Virus record (IMG/VR): IMGVR_UViG_3300021962_000142
Coordinates: 1 to 54,090 of that record
Direction: 5' to 3' (one strand)
DNA from: a virus
Length of the DNA: 54,090 bases
Positions 7,251-15,400 of the stretch are shown in pieces; position 1 is the stretch's first letter; the number at the start of each line of letters is the position of its first letter. The translations under genes were made by a program, and so were the position numbers. The notes below the pieces were generated by a model. It was not told the origin of the DNA, ran no database searches, and saw nothing but the letters and a program-made list of their open reading frames with translations.

Positions 7251-7387
7251 GCTTCACCCCACACGTTGACCACCTTTTGGCGCAGTGCCTCCAGCTCGCT
7301 CTCCAGCATTCGGATTCGTCGAAGCAACGTAGCGATCAACTTTCTCTGTCTCTCCACCTCCAGCTCGGAAGGCTCCGGTTTCTCCAT
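7247..7387 (-). CDS. Small coiled-coil protein (46 residues)
   Basis: From the ATG at 7387. It is almost entirely helical with leucine heptads (LIATLLRRIRMLESELEALRQKVV), a short parallel coiled coil or zipper. The stop overlaps the start of the membrane protein gene (GTGA). The gene lies wholly within the last 134 nt of the upstream nuclease reading frame. Its third positions are GC-rich while those of the nuclease tail are not, which argues that this small frame is a real gene. Confidence 0.55.
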   Translation of the reverse strand: MEKPEPSELEVERQRKLIATLLRRIRMLESELEALRQKVVNVWGEA

Positions 7388-7871
7388 CGATCAGTTCCAA
7401 GAGATGCAACGGATAAATCAGTGACATCAGTTCGTCGGCGTGTCGCAGTGCGCTCTTGGGCGCCTCCAGCACATGCACCTCATGCTGCCGGCCTTTGTCG
7501 AACGCGGTGGCGTGCTTCCACTCCTCGTTGCGGTCCAGGATGGTGAGCCATACGAACGCGCCTGTCGGCTTGCTCACGTACACGTAGATGAGATTGGTGT
7601 GCTGCTCCAGCGCCATGCCACGCAGATCGTCCACGTACACGGTGGCAAATGGAAACGACTTCGGATCGGTGAAAGCACAGCTCCGCTCCTTGATCTCTAT
7701 GCCAACGACCGCCGCGGCGTCCGGCGTATCTACGTGCCCTGTTTTCTTGCAGTGATTCTTGGCAACGAACTTGCGACCGTGGGCAACGGCACAGTTGCGT
7801 TTGCGCATTTGCTCCACCCACAACCGCTCGGCGTGGTGACCGCTAGCCAACGCTGTCGAAAATGAACGCAT
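7254..7871 (-). CDS. Putative PD-(D/E)XK nuclease with overprinted tail
   Basis: About 205 residues from the ATG at 7871 (MRSFSTAL), which overlaps the previous gene by 29 nt. A basic Cys-containing N-terminal part is followed by DTPDAAAVVGIEIKERS. This gives an acidic residue, strand and ExK arrangement like PD-(D/E)XK nucleases, then PFATVYVDD and strand-rich sequence. The last roughly 40 residues (Gly/Thr/Asn-rich) are encoded inside the 46-residue coiled-coil gene and look like a non-conserved extension. The nuclease call rests on one motif. Confidence 0.5.
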   Translation of the reverse strand: MRSFSTALASGHHAERLWVEQMRKRNCAVAHGRKFVAKNHCKKTGHVDTPDAAAVVGIEIKERSCAFTDPKSFPFATVYVDDLRGMALEQHTNLIYVYVSKPTGAFVWLTILDRNEEWKHATAFDKGRQHEVHVLEAPKSALRHADELMSLIYPLHLLELIDGETGAFRAGGGETEKVDRYVASTNPNAGERAGGTAPKGGQRVG

Positions 7872-8400
7872 CACCGTACCTCGCAAGGAGCCACTGCCGG
7901 ATTGCTGGCGAGGTGTTGCGCGGCACACTGTTGGTGTGATGCGCCCTGGCTCGCTGCTCCGCGCAACGCACGCGGATTTCCTCCGGAGTGGGATCACGCT
8001 TGGTGATGTGACCAGAGAACCAGCAAAGGTCCTCCGGGATCACCTCACGCTGTTCGATCGCCTCCCTCTGTGCGCGGCACTGGCGCGCCCAATCCACCGA
8101 CTCGTCGCAGATGTCCGCTATGTCTTGGTCATCGAAGCCCGGGTCCTGCATGGCGATGCAAGCGATGCGCTCGTTGCTTGGAACGCCACCGCAGTGCCGC
8201 AGGATTTTCAGCATGCCGTCGCAGGCCCCCTCGTCCATCCGCAGCTTGTAGCGAACGATGCCGATCGGCTCACGGTTGACGATCACCCTGCGGTGCAGCT
8301 CTGCGAAGAAGGCCAAACAGTGACCGGAACGCTTCGCCCCACGTTCGCTTGCGCGGCGGCTCAGTCCGAACAAAGACCGGCGGGAAAACGTGCGAGACAT
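7843..8400 (-). CDS. Conserved phage protein of unknown function
   Basis: A 185-residue protein. The ATG at 8400 has an excellent GGAGG 6 nt upstream, which supports this start although it lies inside the previous gene. The N-terminus is Arg/Ser-rich. The middle carries NERIACIAMQDPGFDDQDIA and a WARQCRAQREAIEQ helix, a pattern I recall from environmental phages. The acidic DDQDIADICDES block may be a protein-interaction site. Function is unknown. Confidence 0.6.
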   Translation of the reverse strand: MSRTFSRRSLFGLSRRASERGAKRSGHCLAFFAELHRRVIVNREPIGIVRYKLRMDEGACDGMLKILRHCGGVPSNERIACIAMQDPGFDDQDIADICDESVDWARQCRAQREAIEQREVIPEDLCWFSGHITKRDPTPEEIRVRCAEQRARAHHTNSVPRNTSPAIRQWLLARYGDAFIFDSVG

Positions 8401-8470
8401 CGAACACCTCCGTGAGAATCTCGTCAGCCGTCTGATCCATCAGCAGGTCTGGTCGCTCCAAGTCGCTCAT
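8270..8470 (-). CDS. Unknown 66-residue protein
   Basis: The ATG at 8470 has AGGAGA about 8 nt upstream. The acidic N-terminus (MDQTADEILTEVFDVSHVF) is followed by a basic, aromatic part (RTWGEAFRSLFGLL). Its start lies within the end of the replication gene and its last 131 nt overlap the next gene in another frame. The good ribosome sites of both neighbours suggest a genuine three-way overlap. No family recognised. Confidence 0.5.
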   Translation of the reverse strand: MSDLERPDLLMDQTADEILTEVFDVSHVFPPVFVRTEPPRKRTWGEAFRSLFGLLRRAAPQGDRQP

Positions 8471-9359
8471 TGATCGAATCTCCTATCGATGTCAGGCCGC
8501 GCTTTCGGGCCTTGGATTGCTCGTACTCACGCCGCATCTGGCCCTGACGCCAATCCGCGTACTCGCTCGCCGTCATGTCACGGCCAGCGTCTGGGCGGAA
8601 GGTCTTGGTGGCGACAGACGACACGCCCCCCTTTGTCCCGCCACGGTCTTGGACGCGGCTGAACCAGCCGCCCAAGAACTGGCCGTAGTTGCTGCGGCGC
8701 GCCTTGGCAGGGTGGTCAACCAGCCAAGAGTGGGCCTTCGCCGTCTCCACGGTCAGGTCCACGGCTGGGTAGGCCGCCTTCCAGCGGGCGATGTCGTCGT
8801 CGCTGATGCCGGTGAATCCGCTCTCCTCGCTCCAGCCGATCCGGTAGGTGCGGCTGCGGCGAGGCTTACGAGCCGCAGCAGGAATCTCCGAAGGAGATTC
8901 TTTCTTAGTATGTGGTTGTGGTTGTGGTTGTGGTTGTGTATCAATTTTCAGATCAATTGATTGATCAATTGATTGATCTGAAGATTGATCAATTGATTGA
9001 TCAATTGATTGATCCGAACCGTTCTTCGGATTCCTCGCCCGGGCCTTGGCCATGGCCTCGCAACGCCTGGCATGCAGGCCGGCGGCACGGGCCCGCTCGG
9101 CCTCCAGGCGGGGGTGCGACAGGCGCTCCTCGCTGGTGCCCGCGTCCAGGACCACCAGTCGCCGTCTAACGACCTGCCAGTCGGCAGGGGACAGGCCGCC
9201 GGCTATGCGGCAGCATGCCTCCATATCGTTTGGCAGGCCGTCCGAATGCCACGCATAGAAGAGCATGCGGCAGTACGCCCCAAACTGGGTTGCCGACATG
9301 TCCGCACAGCCCGCCAAGATGTCCCGCGTATACAGTGGCATCCAGCTATTGATCGACAT
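8424..9359 (-). CDS. DUF1376-type replication-initiation-like protein
   Basis: A 311-residue protein. The N-terminus (SWMPLYTRDILAGCADMSATQ...LFYAWHSDGLPND) matches the DUF1376/YdaU domain, a winged-helix-like part of phage replication proteins. Residues about 113-150 form a low-complexity linker of SIDQ and QP repeats encoded by tandem DNA repeats. The C-terminal half is basic, and WSEESGFTGISDDDIARWKAAYPAVD resembles the DNA-binding or primosome-loading region of such proteins. The ATG at 9359 has GGAGG 8 nt upstream. Its place after SSB and the recombination genes, and the iteron-like linker DNA, suggest a lambda-O-like initiator with its origin in the gene. Confidence 0.75.
   Translation of the reverse strand: MSINSWMPLYTRDILAGCADMSATQFGAYCRMLFYAWHSDGLPNDMEACCRIAGGLSPADWQVVRRRLVVLDAGTSEERLSHPRLEAERARAAGLHARRCEAMAKARARNPKNGSDQSIDQSIDQSSDQSIDQSIDLKIDTQPQPQPQPHTKKESPSEIPAAARKPRRSRTYRIGWSEESGFTGISDDDIARWKAAYPAVDLTVETAKAHSWLVDHPAKARRSNYGQFLGGWFSRVQDRGGTKGGVSSVATKTFRPDAGRDMTASEYADWRQGQMRREYEQSKARKRGLTSIGDSINERLGATRPADGSDG
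8911..8936. repeat. Hexanucleotide repeat in replication gene
   Basis: About four tandem copies of TGTGGT (plus strand), encoding alternating Gln-Pro on the minus strand. It lies directly beside the 12-bp iteron-like array, so the two form one repeated block of roughly 110 bp within the linker of the replication protein gene. Confidence 0.8.
8939..9018. repeat. 12-bp iteron-like array, candidate replication origin
   Basis: Tandem units of GATCAATTGATT at 8951, 8963, 8987 and 8999, with a diverged unit (GATCTGAAGATT) at 8975 and partial units on both sides. Each unit contains the palindromes TGATCA and CAATTG. The array is much more AT-rich than its surroundings and stays in frame as SIDQ repeats of the replication protein. 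Iterons inside an initiator gene are the known layout of the lambda O origin. The origin role here is inferred from that parallel. Confidence 0.6.
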
Positions 9360-9442
9360 CTCATCGTCCTCCGTGACTTCTGAAACCCCCGGGGGCGCAG
9401 ACGGCAGGGGAGGCGTTGCCGCCGCGCCGCACCCGGGGGAAA

Positions 9443-9832
9443 TCAGAAAGGGGTGTCCGCGTCGTCACTCTCCCACTTGGGGCGCCGGGGCGCTCCTTGG
9501 ATCACCGTCTGCGGCCTCTCCTCCGCAGCGGCCTTCGGCGTGAGCAGGGTCACGTTGCTCACCACAAACACCATGGCGCTCTTGGCAGCGCCGTCCTTGC
9601 CCGTCCACTGCTGCTCTTCCAAGCGACCGGACAGTGCGACACGCGCACCCTTCACAAGCAGCGACAGAATCACAGGGTGCGGCTCCCACTGCTCGCATGT
9701 CAGCCATGTCGTCTGATCCTTCCTGCCGCCAACGGCCACGCGGTATCGGGCCTTGGTCTTGCCGTTGATGTCCTTGATCTCCGCATCGGTCCCCAAGCGA
9801 GCCGTGCAGGAAAACACATTCAGGTCAGACAC
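9443..9832 (-). CDS. ssb: Single-stranded DNA-binding protein
   Basis: A 129-residue OB-fold SSB. NVFSCTARLGTDAEIK begins strand 1, RYRVAVGG and TTWLTCEQW are the core strands, and VKGARVALSGRLEEQQW is the usual 'GxxVxVxGxL' block. The C-terminal tail ends in DDADTPF, the acidic tip that recruits partner proteins. It protects ssDNA during replication and recombination. The gene overlaps the end of the ERF-type annealase upstream, forming a replication-recombination set. Confidence 0.9.
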   Translation of the reverse strand: MSDLNVFSCTARLGTDAEIKDINGKTKARYRVAVGGRKDQTTWLTCEQWEPHPVILSLLVKGARVALSGRLEEQQWTGKDGAAKSAMVFVVSNVTLLTPKAAAEERPQTVIQGAPRRPKWESDDADTPF

Positions 9833-10448
9833 TCGTCACCTCTTCAGCAAACGCCTTCTCATATGCCCTCTCTGCACGGTGCAGGAGGTCTTGGTCGATC
9901 TCGCCGCGCTTGGCGTACAGGCGGAACTTGGTGAGCAGCTTCTGGGCAAGCTCCTCGTTGCCGTCTGCCAGCGCCTTGCGCAGGTCGTTCTCCACGGCCG
10001 CCGCCTCCAGCACAGCGCGCGGGTTCTTCGCCGCCGCCTGCGGCTGGTTGCCGGCCACACTGTTGGCGTCGTCGTCGTCGCAGCCGCTGAGCGCCCCAGT
10101 GAGGCAGATCAGCAGCATGCGATGGGCATATGTCAGGGCACTCTTAAATCCCTGCATGTCTGCCTTGGAAAGAAACAGAGGCACCTCTGCCTGAATCTGC
10201 TCGCCACATTTGTGCCGCAGCACACCCTCGGCACACCACACGCCGTCCACGCAGCGAGGATGCACGGTGACGGGGGCGAACCCGTTGGCCGTCAGTGCCG
10301 CCGAGATCGCCTCGTCAATGTCCGCTGCCGTCGAATACGGCATGCCGCGGGGATGACTCTGGCTTTTGAAGAACGTGTTGACGCCAGACTGCTTCGGATT
10401 TTTGAAACTACCCTTGGCCTTCGCCAATGCCTCAATCATCTCGCTCAT
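9825..10448 (-). CDS. ERF-type single-strand annealing recombinase
   Basis: About 207 residues from the ATG at 10448, which shares one base with the upstream stop (TGATG) and has GGAGGTG 6 nt before it. PYSTAADIDEAISAAL and LSKADMQGFKSALTYAHRMLL followed by GCDDDDANS match the ERF-superfamily core (a conserved 'SALTYARRYxL' helix and acidic loop). These proteins anneal complementary single strands, working with the exonuclease encoded next to it. A helical C-terminus, after an Ala/Gln linker, probably contacts partners. Confidence 0.85.
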   Translation of the reverse strand: MSEMIEALAKAKGSFKNPKQSGVNTFFKSQSHPRGMPYSTAADIDEAISAALTANGFAPVTVHPRCVDGVWCAEGVLRHKCGEQIQAEVPLFLSKADMQGFKSALTYAHRMLLICLTGALSGCDDDDANSVAGNQPQAAAKNPRAVLEAAAVENDLRKALADGNEELAQKLLTKFRLYAKRGEIDQDLLHRAERAYEKAFAEEVTSV

Positions 10449-11293
10449 CAGAACACCTCCTGTTTGTTTCTCATCCACGCCGGAATCTCCAACTCCCTCG
10501 TCTCGCCGTGATCTAGCGGCAAGTACTCCCCCGTCTCACGCCGCAGCTTCACCAGCTCCATCGTCTGGAGCATGCGTTCTCCACACTCGCCAACGAAGTC
10601 GTCGGGCAGCGTGCGGACGATGCACCCAAACGGCGGCACGGTCTGGCAGAAGACAAACGGCATGCGAAAGCCTTCGTAGCCGATTGCCATTGCGCCCTGC
10701 GTGTAAAGCCACGCCTGTTCGCCGTAGCCGTAGTCACCGATCGACCGCACCACTTGCGACCACTTGCTGCTGGTCGTCTTCAGGTCCCACCAAAGGTCTT
10801 CGCAGCAGCCGTCCGGCCGCACCTTCACCGGGTGGCCGTCCAGCTCAAAAAAGACGCTGACCTGCGTCTCGGTCGTCCGTTCGATCAGACGACGCGCGGA
10901 GTCGTTGGCCATGAGCGAGTCCATCATCTTGCCGTACTGCCACGCCTGCTCCGCGCTGCACACCACGCAGTCGGTCTGCTGCGCCTCCCATTCCTTGTAT
11001 GCCTTGGTGGTCCGCGCACCGTTGGCACCAAGCACATCCGCAGGCGGAACACGCAACTGCTCTGCGAGCGTCTTGCCCTCGCAACGACCTTGGACGAGCG
11101 TGTCCCACTCCGATCCCTTGCGGGTGGCCGTGTTCCCGCTAAAGAGGCTGTGGCCTTGGTCCAAGAACTGCTGGACCTCGCCGCCGCCCTCGGCAACCGC
11201 GGTCAGATAAGACCGGCTCAAGAATTCCCGCTTGCCGTGGTACTCGCCATTCGGCATGCCGACGATTTTGATCGGCAGCTTTGACATATCCAT
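10448..11293 (-). CDS. RecE-like PD-(D/E)XK exonuclease
   Basis: A 281-residue protein in the DUF3799/RecE exonuclease style. An N-terminal SRSYLTAV segment (substrate-gate helix) is followed by GSEWDTLVQG, then VKVRPDGCCEDLWWDLKTTSS with the D...D-x-K catalytic core. YGYGEQAWLYTQG comes next, typical of the conserved 'YxxQAAxY' helix. It would resect double-strand ends for the annealase encoded downstream. The ATG at 11293 has GGAGG 7 nt upstream. An intrinsic-terminator-like hairpin lies immediately before that ribosome site. Confidence 0.85.
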   Translation of the reverse strand: MDMSKLPIKIVGMPNGEYHGKREFLSRSYLTAVAEGGGEVQQFLDQGHSLFSGNTATRKGSEWDTLVQGRCEGKTLAEQLRVPPADVLGANGARTTKAYKEWEAQQTDCVVCSAEQAWQYGKMMDSLMANDSARRLIERTTETQVSVFFELDGHPVKVRPDGCCEDLWWDLKTTSSKWSQVVRSIGDYGYGEQAWLYTQGAMAIGYEGFRMPFVFCQTVPPFGCIVRTLPDDFVGECGERMLQTMELVKLRRETGEYLPLDHGETRELEIPAWMRNKQEVF

Positions 11294-11307
11294 ATGTACA
11301 CCTCCAG

Positions 11308-11331
11308 AAAAGAAAGCCCCGTCCGTGGGGC
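11308..11331 (-). terminator. Leader terminator directly before the exonuclease gene
   Basis: On the minus strand a 5-bp GC stem (GCCCC/GGGGC) with a 6-nt loop is followed by TTTCTTTT, which runs straight into the GGAGG of the exonuclease gene. A transcript starting upstream must read through it to express the operon, so it may act as an attenuator or antitermination point rather than a gene end. Confidence 0.55.
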
Positions 11332-11342
11332 AAGTCGCTCCC

Positions 11343-11564
11343 TCATCCCCTCCGTGAGGCTCGCCGCATGCGGCGGCCGTCCATGACCCAGCGGATGAAA
11401 ACCGGCAGCTCCCCCAAGCAGAGGAGGACGCAGATCATCCCGGTCTTTTTCGCAAAAATCGCTGCGATTAACGCTGCGATGTAGGCGGCGCGTAGGATCG
11501 CATAGAGGCGATCAGTGCCGTATCCAATTGAGCTACGGGCGCGGGCTGGGTAAAAACCCCCCAC
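11343..11564 (-). CDS. Possible small two-pass membrane protein across attP
   Basis: About 73 residues if read from the GTG at 11564 (another GTG at 11573). Hydrophobic segments (LYAILRAAYIAALIAAIFA and GMICVLLCLGELPVFI) end in a basic tail (MDGRRMRRASRRG). No strong ribosome site is seen. The N-terminal codons are the tRNA-like attP core itself, so integration would change the start of this frame. It may be a real superinfection- or lysogeny-related gene or only an open frame. Confidence 0.35.
   Translation of the reverse strand: MGGFYPARARSSIGYGTDRLYAILRAAYIAALIAAIFAKKTGMICVLLCLGELPVFIRWVMDGRRMRRASRRG
11521..11542 (-). other. attP: attP core: 5' end of a tRNA-Arg gene
   Basis: On the minus strand these 22 nt start GCGCCCGTAGCTCA and continue through the D-loop (AATTGGATA). 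They reproduce the acceptor 5' strand, positions 8-9 and half the D-arm of a tRNA-Arg gene. The match stops abruptly, and no D-stem partner, anticodon arm or TΨC arm follows, so this is not a tRNA gene. It lies 50 bp before the integrase start, the usual attP position. Using the 5' rather than the 3' part of a tRNA is less common. Confidence 0.65.
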
Positions 11565-11591
11565 GGCTGGCACGGCCTCAGAGGGGGTGCC

Positions 11592-12416
11592 ATGAATCTC
11601 ACGGAACTCGCAACCAGATACGTCAACAGGGTCGGCGGCAGTCCTGCCTACTTCCGCCAGTACCACATCCTGGCCAAGCGCATCAATTGGGATGTCGCCC
11701 AACTGTCCGCGGACAGGATCGATGACTACCTGACCAGCGCCTTGGACCATCTGTCTGCCTCCACGGTGGCTCGGCATCGGCGGATGCTTGCCTGCCTGTT
11801 CCGATTCGCAGCCCAAGAGCGGCTGCTGAACAAGCGAACAGTACTCCGGCCGTTGCGGCGTGTCAAGGTGCCGCCCCCGAACCCGCGCGCTTGGAGCCAC
11901 GCGGACATTCGTTCGCTGCTGGCGATAGCCGCGCAGCTCCCCGGCGGCACGCGCAACTGCGCGTATGCCACGCTGATGCCGGCGTGGATACTCGCCGCTT
12001 ACAGCACTGGACTTCGGCGCTCTGATCTGCTGTCGCTTCGCCATGATGCCATCCGTGGATCAAAGGCTGCCATTCGGCAGGACAAGACCGGCTATCCGCA
12101 TGTGGTGCTGCTGGACGCTGCGTGCCTTGCGGCGATCCGGCAACTGCCCAGAATTGGGCCCTGCGTTTTCGGGGGGCTCATTTCTGCGGTGCAAGTCTTA
12201 CGGGTCATGCGAAAAATCGTCAAGCGCGCAGGACTGGAGGGATCGACCAAATGGCTCAGGCGCAGCGGGGCGACTTACTGCGAAGCCGCTGGATTCGACG
12301 CCAGTGGACACTTGGGCCACCGGAGCCCCGGGATGAAAGCCTACTATGTTGACAGGCTTTTACTGTCAGAAATTCGGCCAGACCAGCCGCGGGTGCCGCC
12401 AGTGCTACCGGGCTAG
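11592..12416 (+). CDS. int: Tyrosine recombinase (phage integrase)
   Basis: A 274-residue integrase. An N-terminal SAM-like core-binding domain (about 1-90) precedes the catalytic domain: Arg142 in YSTGLRRSDLLSL, Lys165 in QDKTGYPHVVLL, TKWLRRS (Arg223, with Lys220 where His is usual), His243 in HLGHRS, and Tyr251/252 in KAYYVD as nucleophile. The ATG at 11592 has GAGGGGG upstream. It is the only rightward gene in the left half and ends 12 nt inside the convergent virion gene. Beside the tRNA-derived core it indicates a temperate or formerly temperate phage. Confidence 0.9.
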   Translation: MNLTELATRYVNRVGGSPAYFRQYHILAKRINWDVAQLSADRIDDYLTSALDHLSASTVARHRRMLACLFRFAAQERLLNKRTVLRPLRRVKVPPPNPRAWSHADIRSLLAIAAQLPGGTRNCAYATLMPAWILAAYSTGLRRSDLLSLRHDAIRGSKAAIRQDKTGYPHVVLLDAACLAAIRQLPRIGPCVFGGLISAVQVLRVMRKIVKRAGLEGSTKWLRRSGATYCEAAGFDASGHLGHRSPGMKAYYVDRLLLSEIRPDQPRVPPVLPG

Positions 12417-15400
12417 CACTGCCATCGCTTCCTGCTGGCGGTCACGCTGCCGTGCCCGGCGCGCGGCCTCGCTCTGGACGATGCGGTAGAGCAAGTAGCT
12501 GTCCCGCTGCTGGGGGCTCAGCCTCTCTAGCGCGGCGTCGTCCAGCGTCAGGTTCTCGTAAGTCCTCACGCCCGGCGTGTCTGCAAGCATCTGCTGGAGC
12601 ATGTTGCGAGCTGCTCGCTCACGCGCCGCATCGCTGTCGATGTCGGTCAGGCCGAACCCGCTGAACACGTTGATGCCAGCCTTGGCCAAGCGATCCGGCA
12701 TCGTCAGTCGGTCATCTACCAACTGTCTGTACAAGCCAAGGCCCCGGCTGCCGAACGGCACAAAGTTCATGATGAATTGCTCAAGGTCCCGGCCGCCGGG
12801 CACGCCTTGGTTCTCCAGAACGCTGTAGGCATCGCTGAGCCTGGCACCGCTGTAGAGCTGGCGATCTGTCACGTACTCAAGCGGCGCTTTGAAGAGCGGG
12901 TTTGTCTGGCCAAGCAGATTGCTGGCCGTCTCTTGCAGCGTATCGCCCAGAGCGGTGTAGGTGCTGCCGCCGACGCCGGGGGTCAGCAGGTTGAACGTGC
13001 CCTCCCACGGAAGGTCTAGCCGCGTGAGGTAGCGCTGCACGCCTTCCCTTGGCGAGAATGGCAGCGGTATGGCGGACGAGCGTCGGAATCGCTCGGGCAC
13101 AAAGTTCTCTTCTGTTGGCTCCGATGCGCGGCTCACCACGCGCACCGATTGCCCCTGCACGCCCCCGGGCCGGTACAGCAGGTTCTCCGCAATCGACGGG
13201 AACATGCCCTTTTGGAACGAGTAGAACGGCACGGCCCGCTTCAGGAAGTCTCGCTCCACGGCGCTGTAGGCGCTGGGCGAGTAGTCGATGAGAGCGCGCC
13301 GCACCATGTCGCCAGCCTGCGTGGCTGAGTAGCCTTGGCGCAGGAGGTCGGCAAACATCGACAGCCGTGTGGTGTCCTCCACCGTGTTGCCCACGGCCTC
13401 ATTGAGTCGCAGCAGCGGGTTGCGCGTCTCGCTTGCCGGACGGTTGATGCCGACACCGCGGATGGTGCCAAGGTCCCGGAAGTACTGTCGCCAAGTGCGA
13501 CCGGCTTGTGGCAGCAGACCGCGGGCCGCAGCGGCAATGTCGTTCTCTGGGCTCAGGCCCGGGGTCAGTCTGGCGAAACGCTGCTCAGGAACTGCGGTCA
13601 GATCGTCGAACACGTTGCCCATGCCGACGCCGGCCGCGGCGGCGTCCTCGCCAAACCGCGCTATGCGCTCTTCTGGAGTGAGCGCGCTGTAGATCGGTGC
13701 GTCGGCCAGAAACTCGGCTATCGGACCCAAGTTGCCGCGCGTCGCTTGGTACGCCTGCCGCATGGCCCGTGGGCTGGACTCGCCAGCCAGCATGGCGACG
13801 GCATTGCTGTACAAGTTTCTGGTATGGAACGACGGCCATGCCAAGGCTGTCGTCTTAAACAGCCTGGTGAAGGCGTCCAGCCCACGCAGGGCGCCGCTCT
13901 CTGGCAGGCCAAGGCGCGTTGTCTGGTTCAGCGCCTTGAGCGCCGCCAGCGTGCGCTTGTCGATGCTGAACTGGGCGATGTCGCCCCGCCCGCTGCGGCG
14001 CCACCGCTCCGCAAACAGATTGGCGTCGAACCCAAGGTCCTCTGCCGCACGCGCCAGCGGCACGGCCGTCCCGCCTTCGACAAGCGGCGCGCGGATGTCC
14101 TGTGCGGCACGCCCCAGCTCCGTGATCAGCTCGTCGCCAAACGCAGCCACGCGGCCTTGGCCTGTGGCGTAACGCAGGGCATCAGTGAAGACCGGCGTGT
14201 CGAATACACCGACGCCCTGCTCGGCGTACTTCCGATCCAAGCCGCGGATGAAATCCGCCAACTGCACCTTCAGATTGTTCGCCTGACGCAGCCCTTCTTC
14301 CGTGGTCTGGCCCGCGGCGTTTCGGGCGATGCGCGTGTACGGCCGCTCAATGTCGTTGGCGTCGAACCACGCATCGATGATGCCCGGCACTTCCTCGTTG
14401 TTGGCTCGCAAGAGATCGTCTTGGAGCTGCCGCGCTGTCGGCCCGCCGGTCATGGCGCGGAACGTGCGGCGACCGCCGGGGATGTCCGTGTACATCTCAC
14501 GGCTGCGGCCCAAGTTGTCCGTGACGCCAAAGAGTCGCTCGCCGCGGGTGTAGGCGCTGGGCGTTCTGGCGATCTGCTCAGGCAGCAAGTCCTCTTGGCC
14601 GAACCACACCGTCTGCCTGGGGAAGAACTGCGTGTCTGCTGCGCGGCTCACCCACTCTGGGAGACGCAGGCCACGGCGGCTGGCTGCTTGGCGGGCCTCT
14701 TCCGGCAAAGACGCAAACGCCTCACGGACGGCACGGAACTCTGGGATGTTCTCCAGCAGGTAATCCGCCACGGCGTCGCCGCTGGTCTTTGCCATCGACG
14801 GCGAGCCGGGAATGCTGAGCGCACCATCACGCGCACGCAGGCCGGGGCTCTCCAGCCAATCGGCCAAAGCGTTCTGAAAGTCCTGCGAGGCGAAGCCGCC
14901 ACGGAACTGCTCGGGCAGTGGAACCTGCTCGCCGTCCAACGTGATCGTCTCGGGCATCTGCACGCCCAGTGCGTCACGCTCCAGCCGCCCAAACTCCCTC
15001 CGCAGCCGCTCTTCGTTGCGGCGCCATTGGGCAAACGCGCGTCGGTGCGCCATCTGCACATCCGGGTCCAGCGTGTAGCCAACACTGCTGTCGAACGCCG
15101 CTGCCGCCCCGCGTGTCAACGGGCCCAAGACAGGAGCCCGCTTGCTCCACTCGCCCGCTTGGTCCAAGCCGCGGGCCAGTGCATCGCCAAAGGCACCGCC
15201 CGTGATGTCATACTGGATGGAGGTCCCAGGCACCTTAAACGACATCAACGCAGCAGCGCCGCCCGTGTCGTCCATGCGACCGCCGGCCGCCTCAAACAAC
15301 GCACGGGCGTCACGCAGCTCGTCCGGCGTCATCCATTGAGCGGCTTCAGCAAACGCTCGCTCCGGCGTGAGGCTTCGCAGATACTCACGCACGCCGGATG

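Noticed and set aside
8911-9018. Short regular repeats as a CRISPR array
   Set aside because: Units are contiguous and 12 bp long with no spacers, lie inside a coding frame, and no cas gene is near.
11495-11542. A complete tRNA-Arg gene
   Set aside because: Only the acceptor 5' strand and half the D-arm match. No partner for the D-stem, no TΨC arm and no 3' acceptor strand follow.
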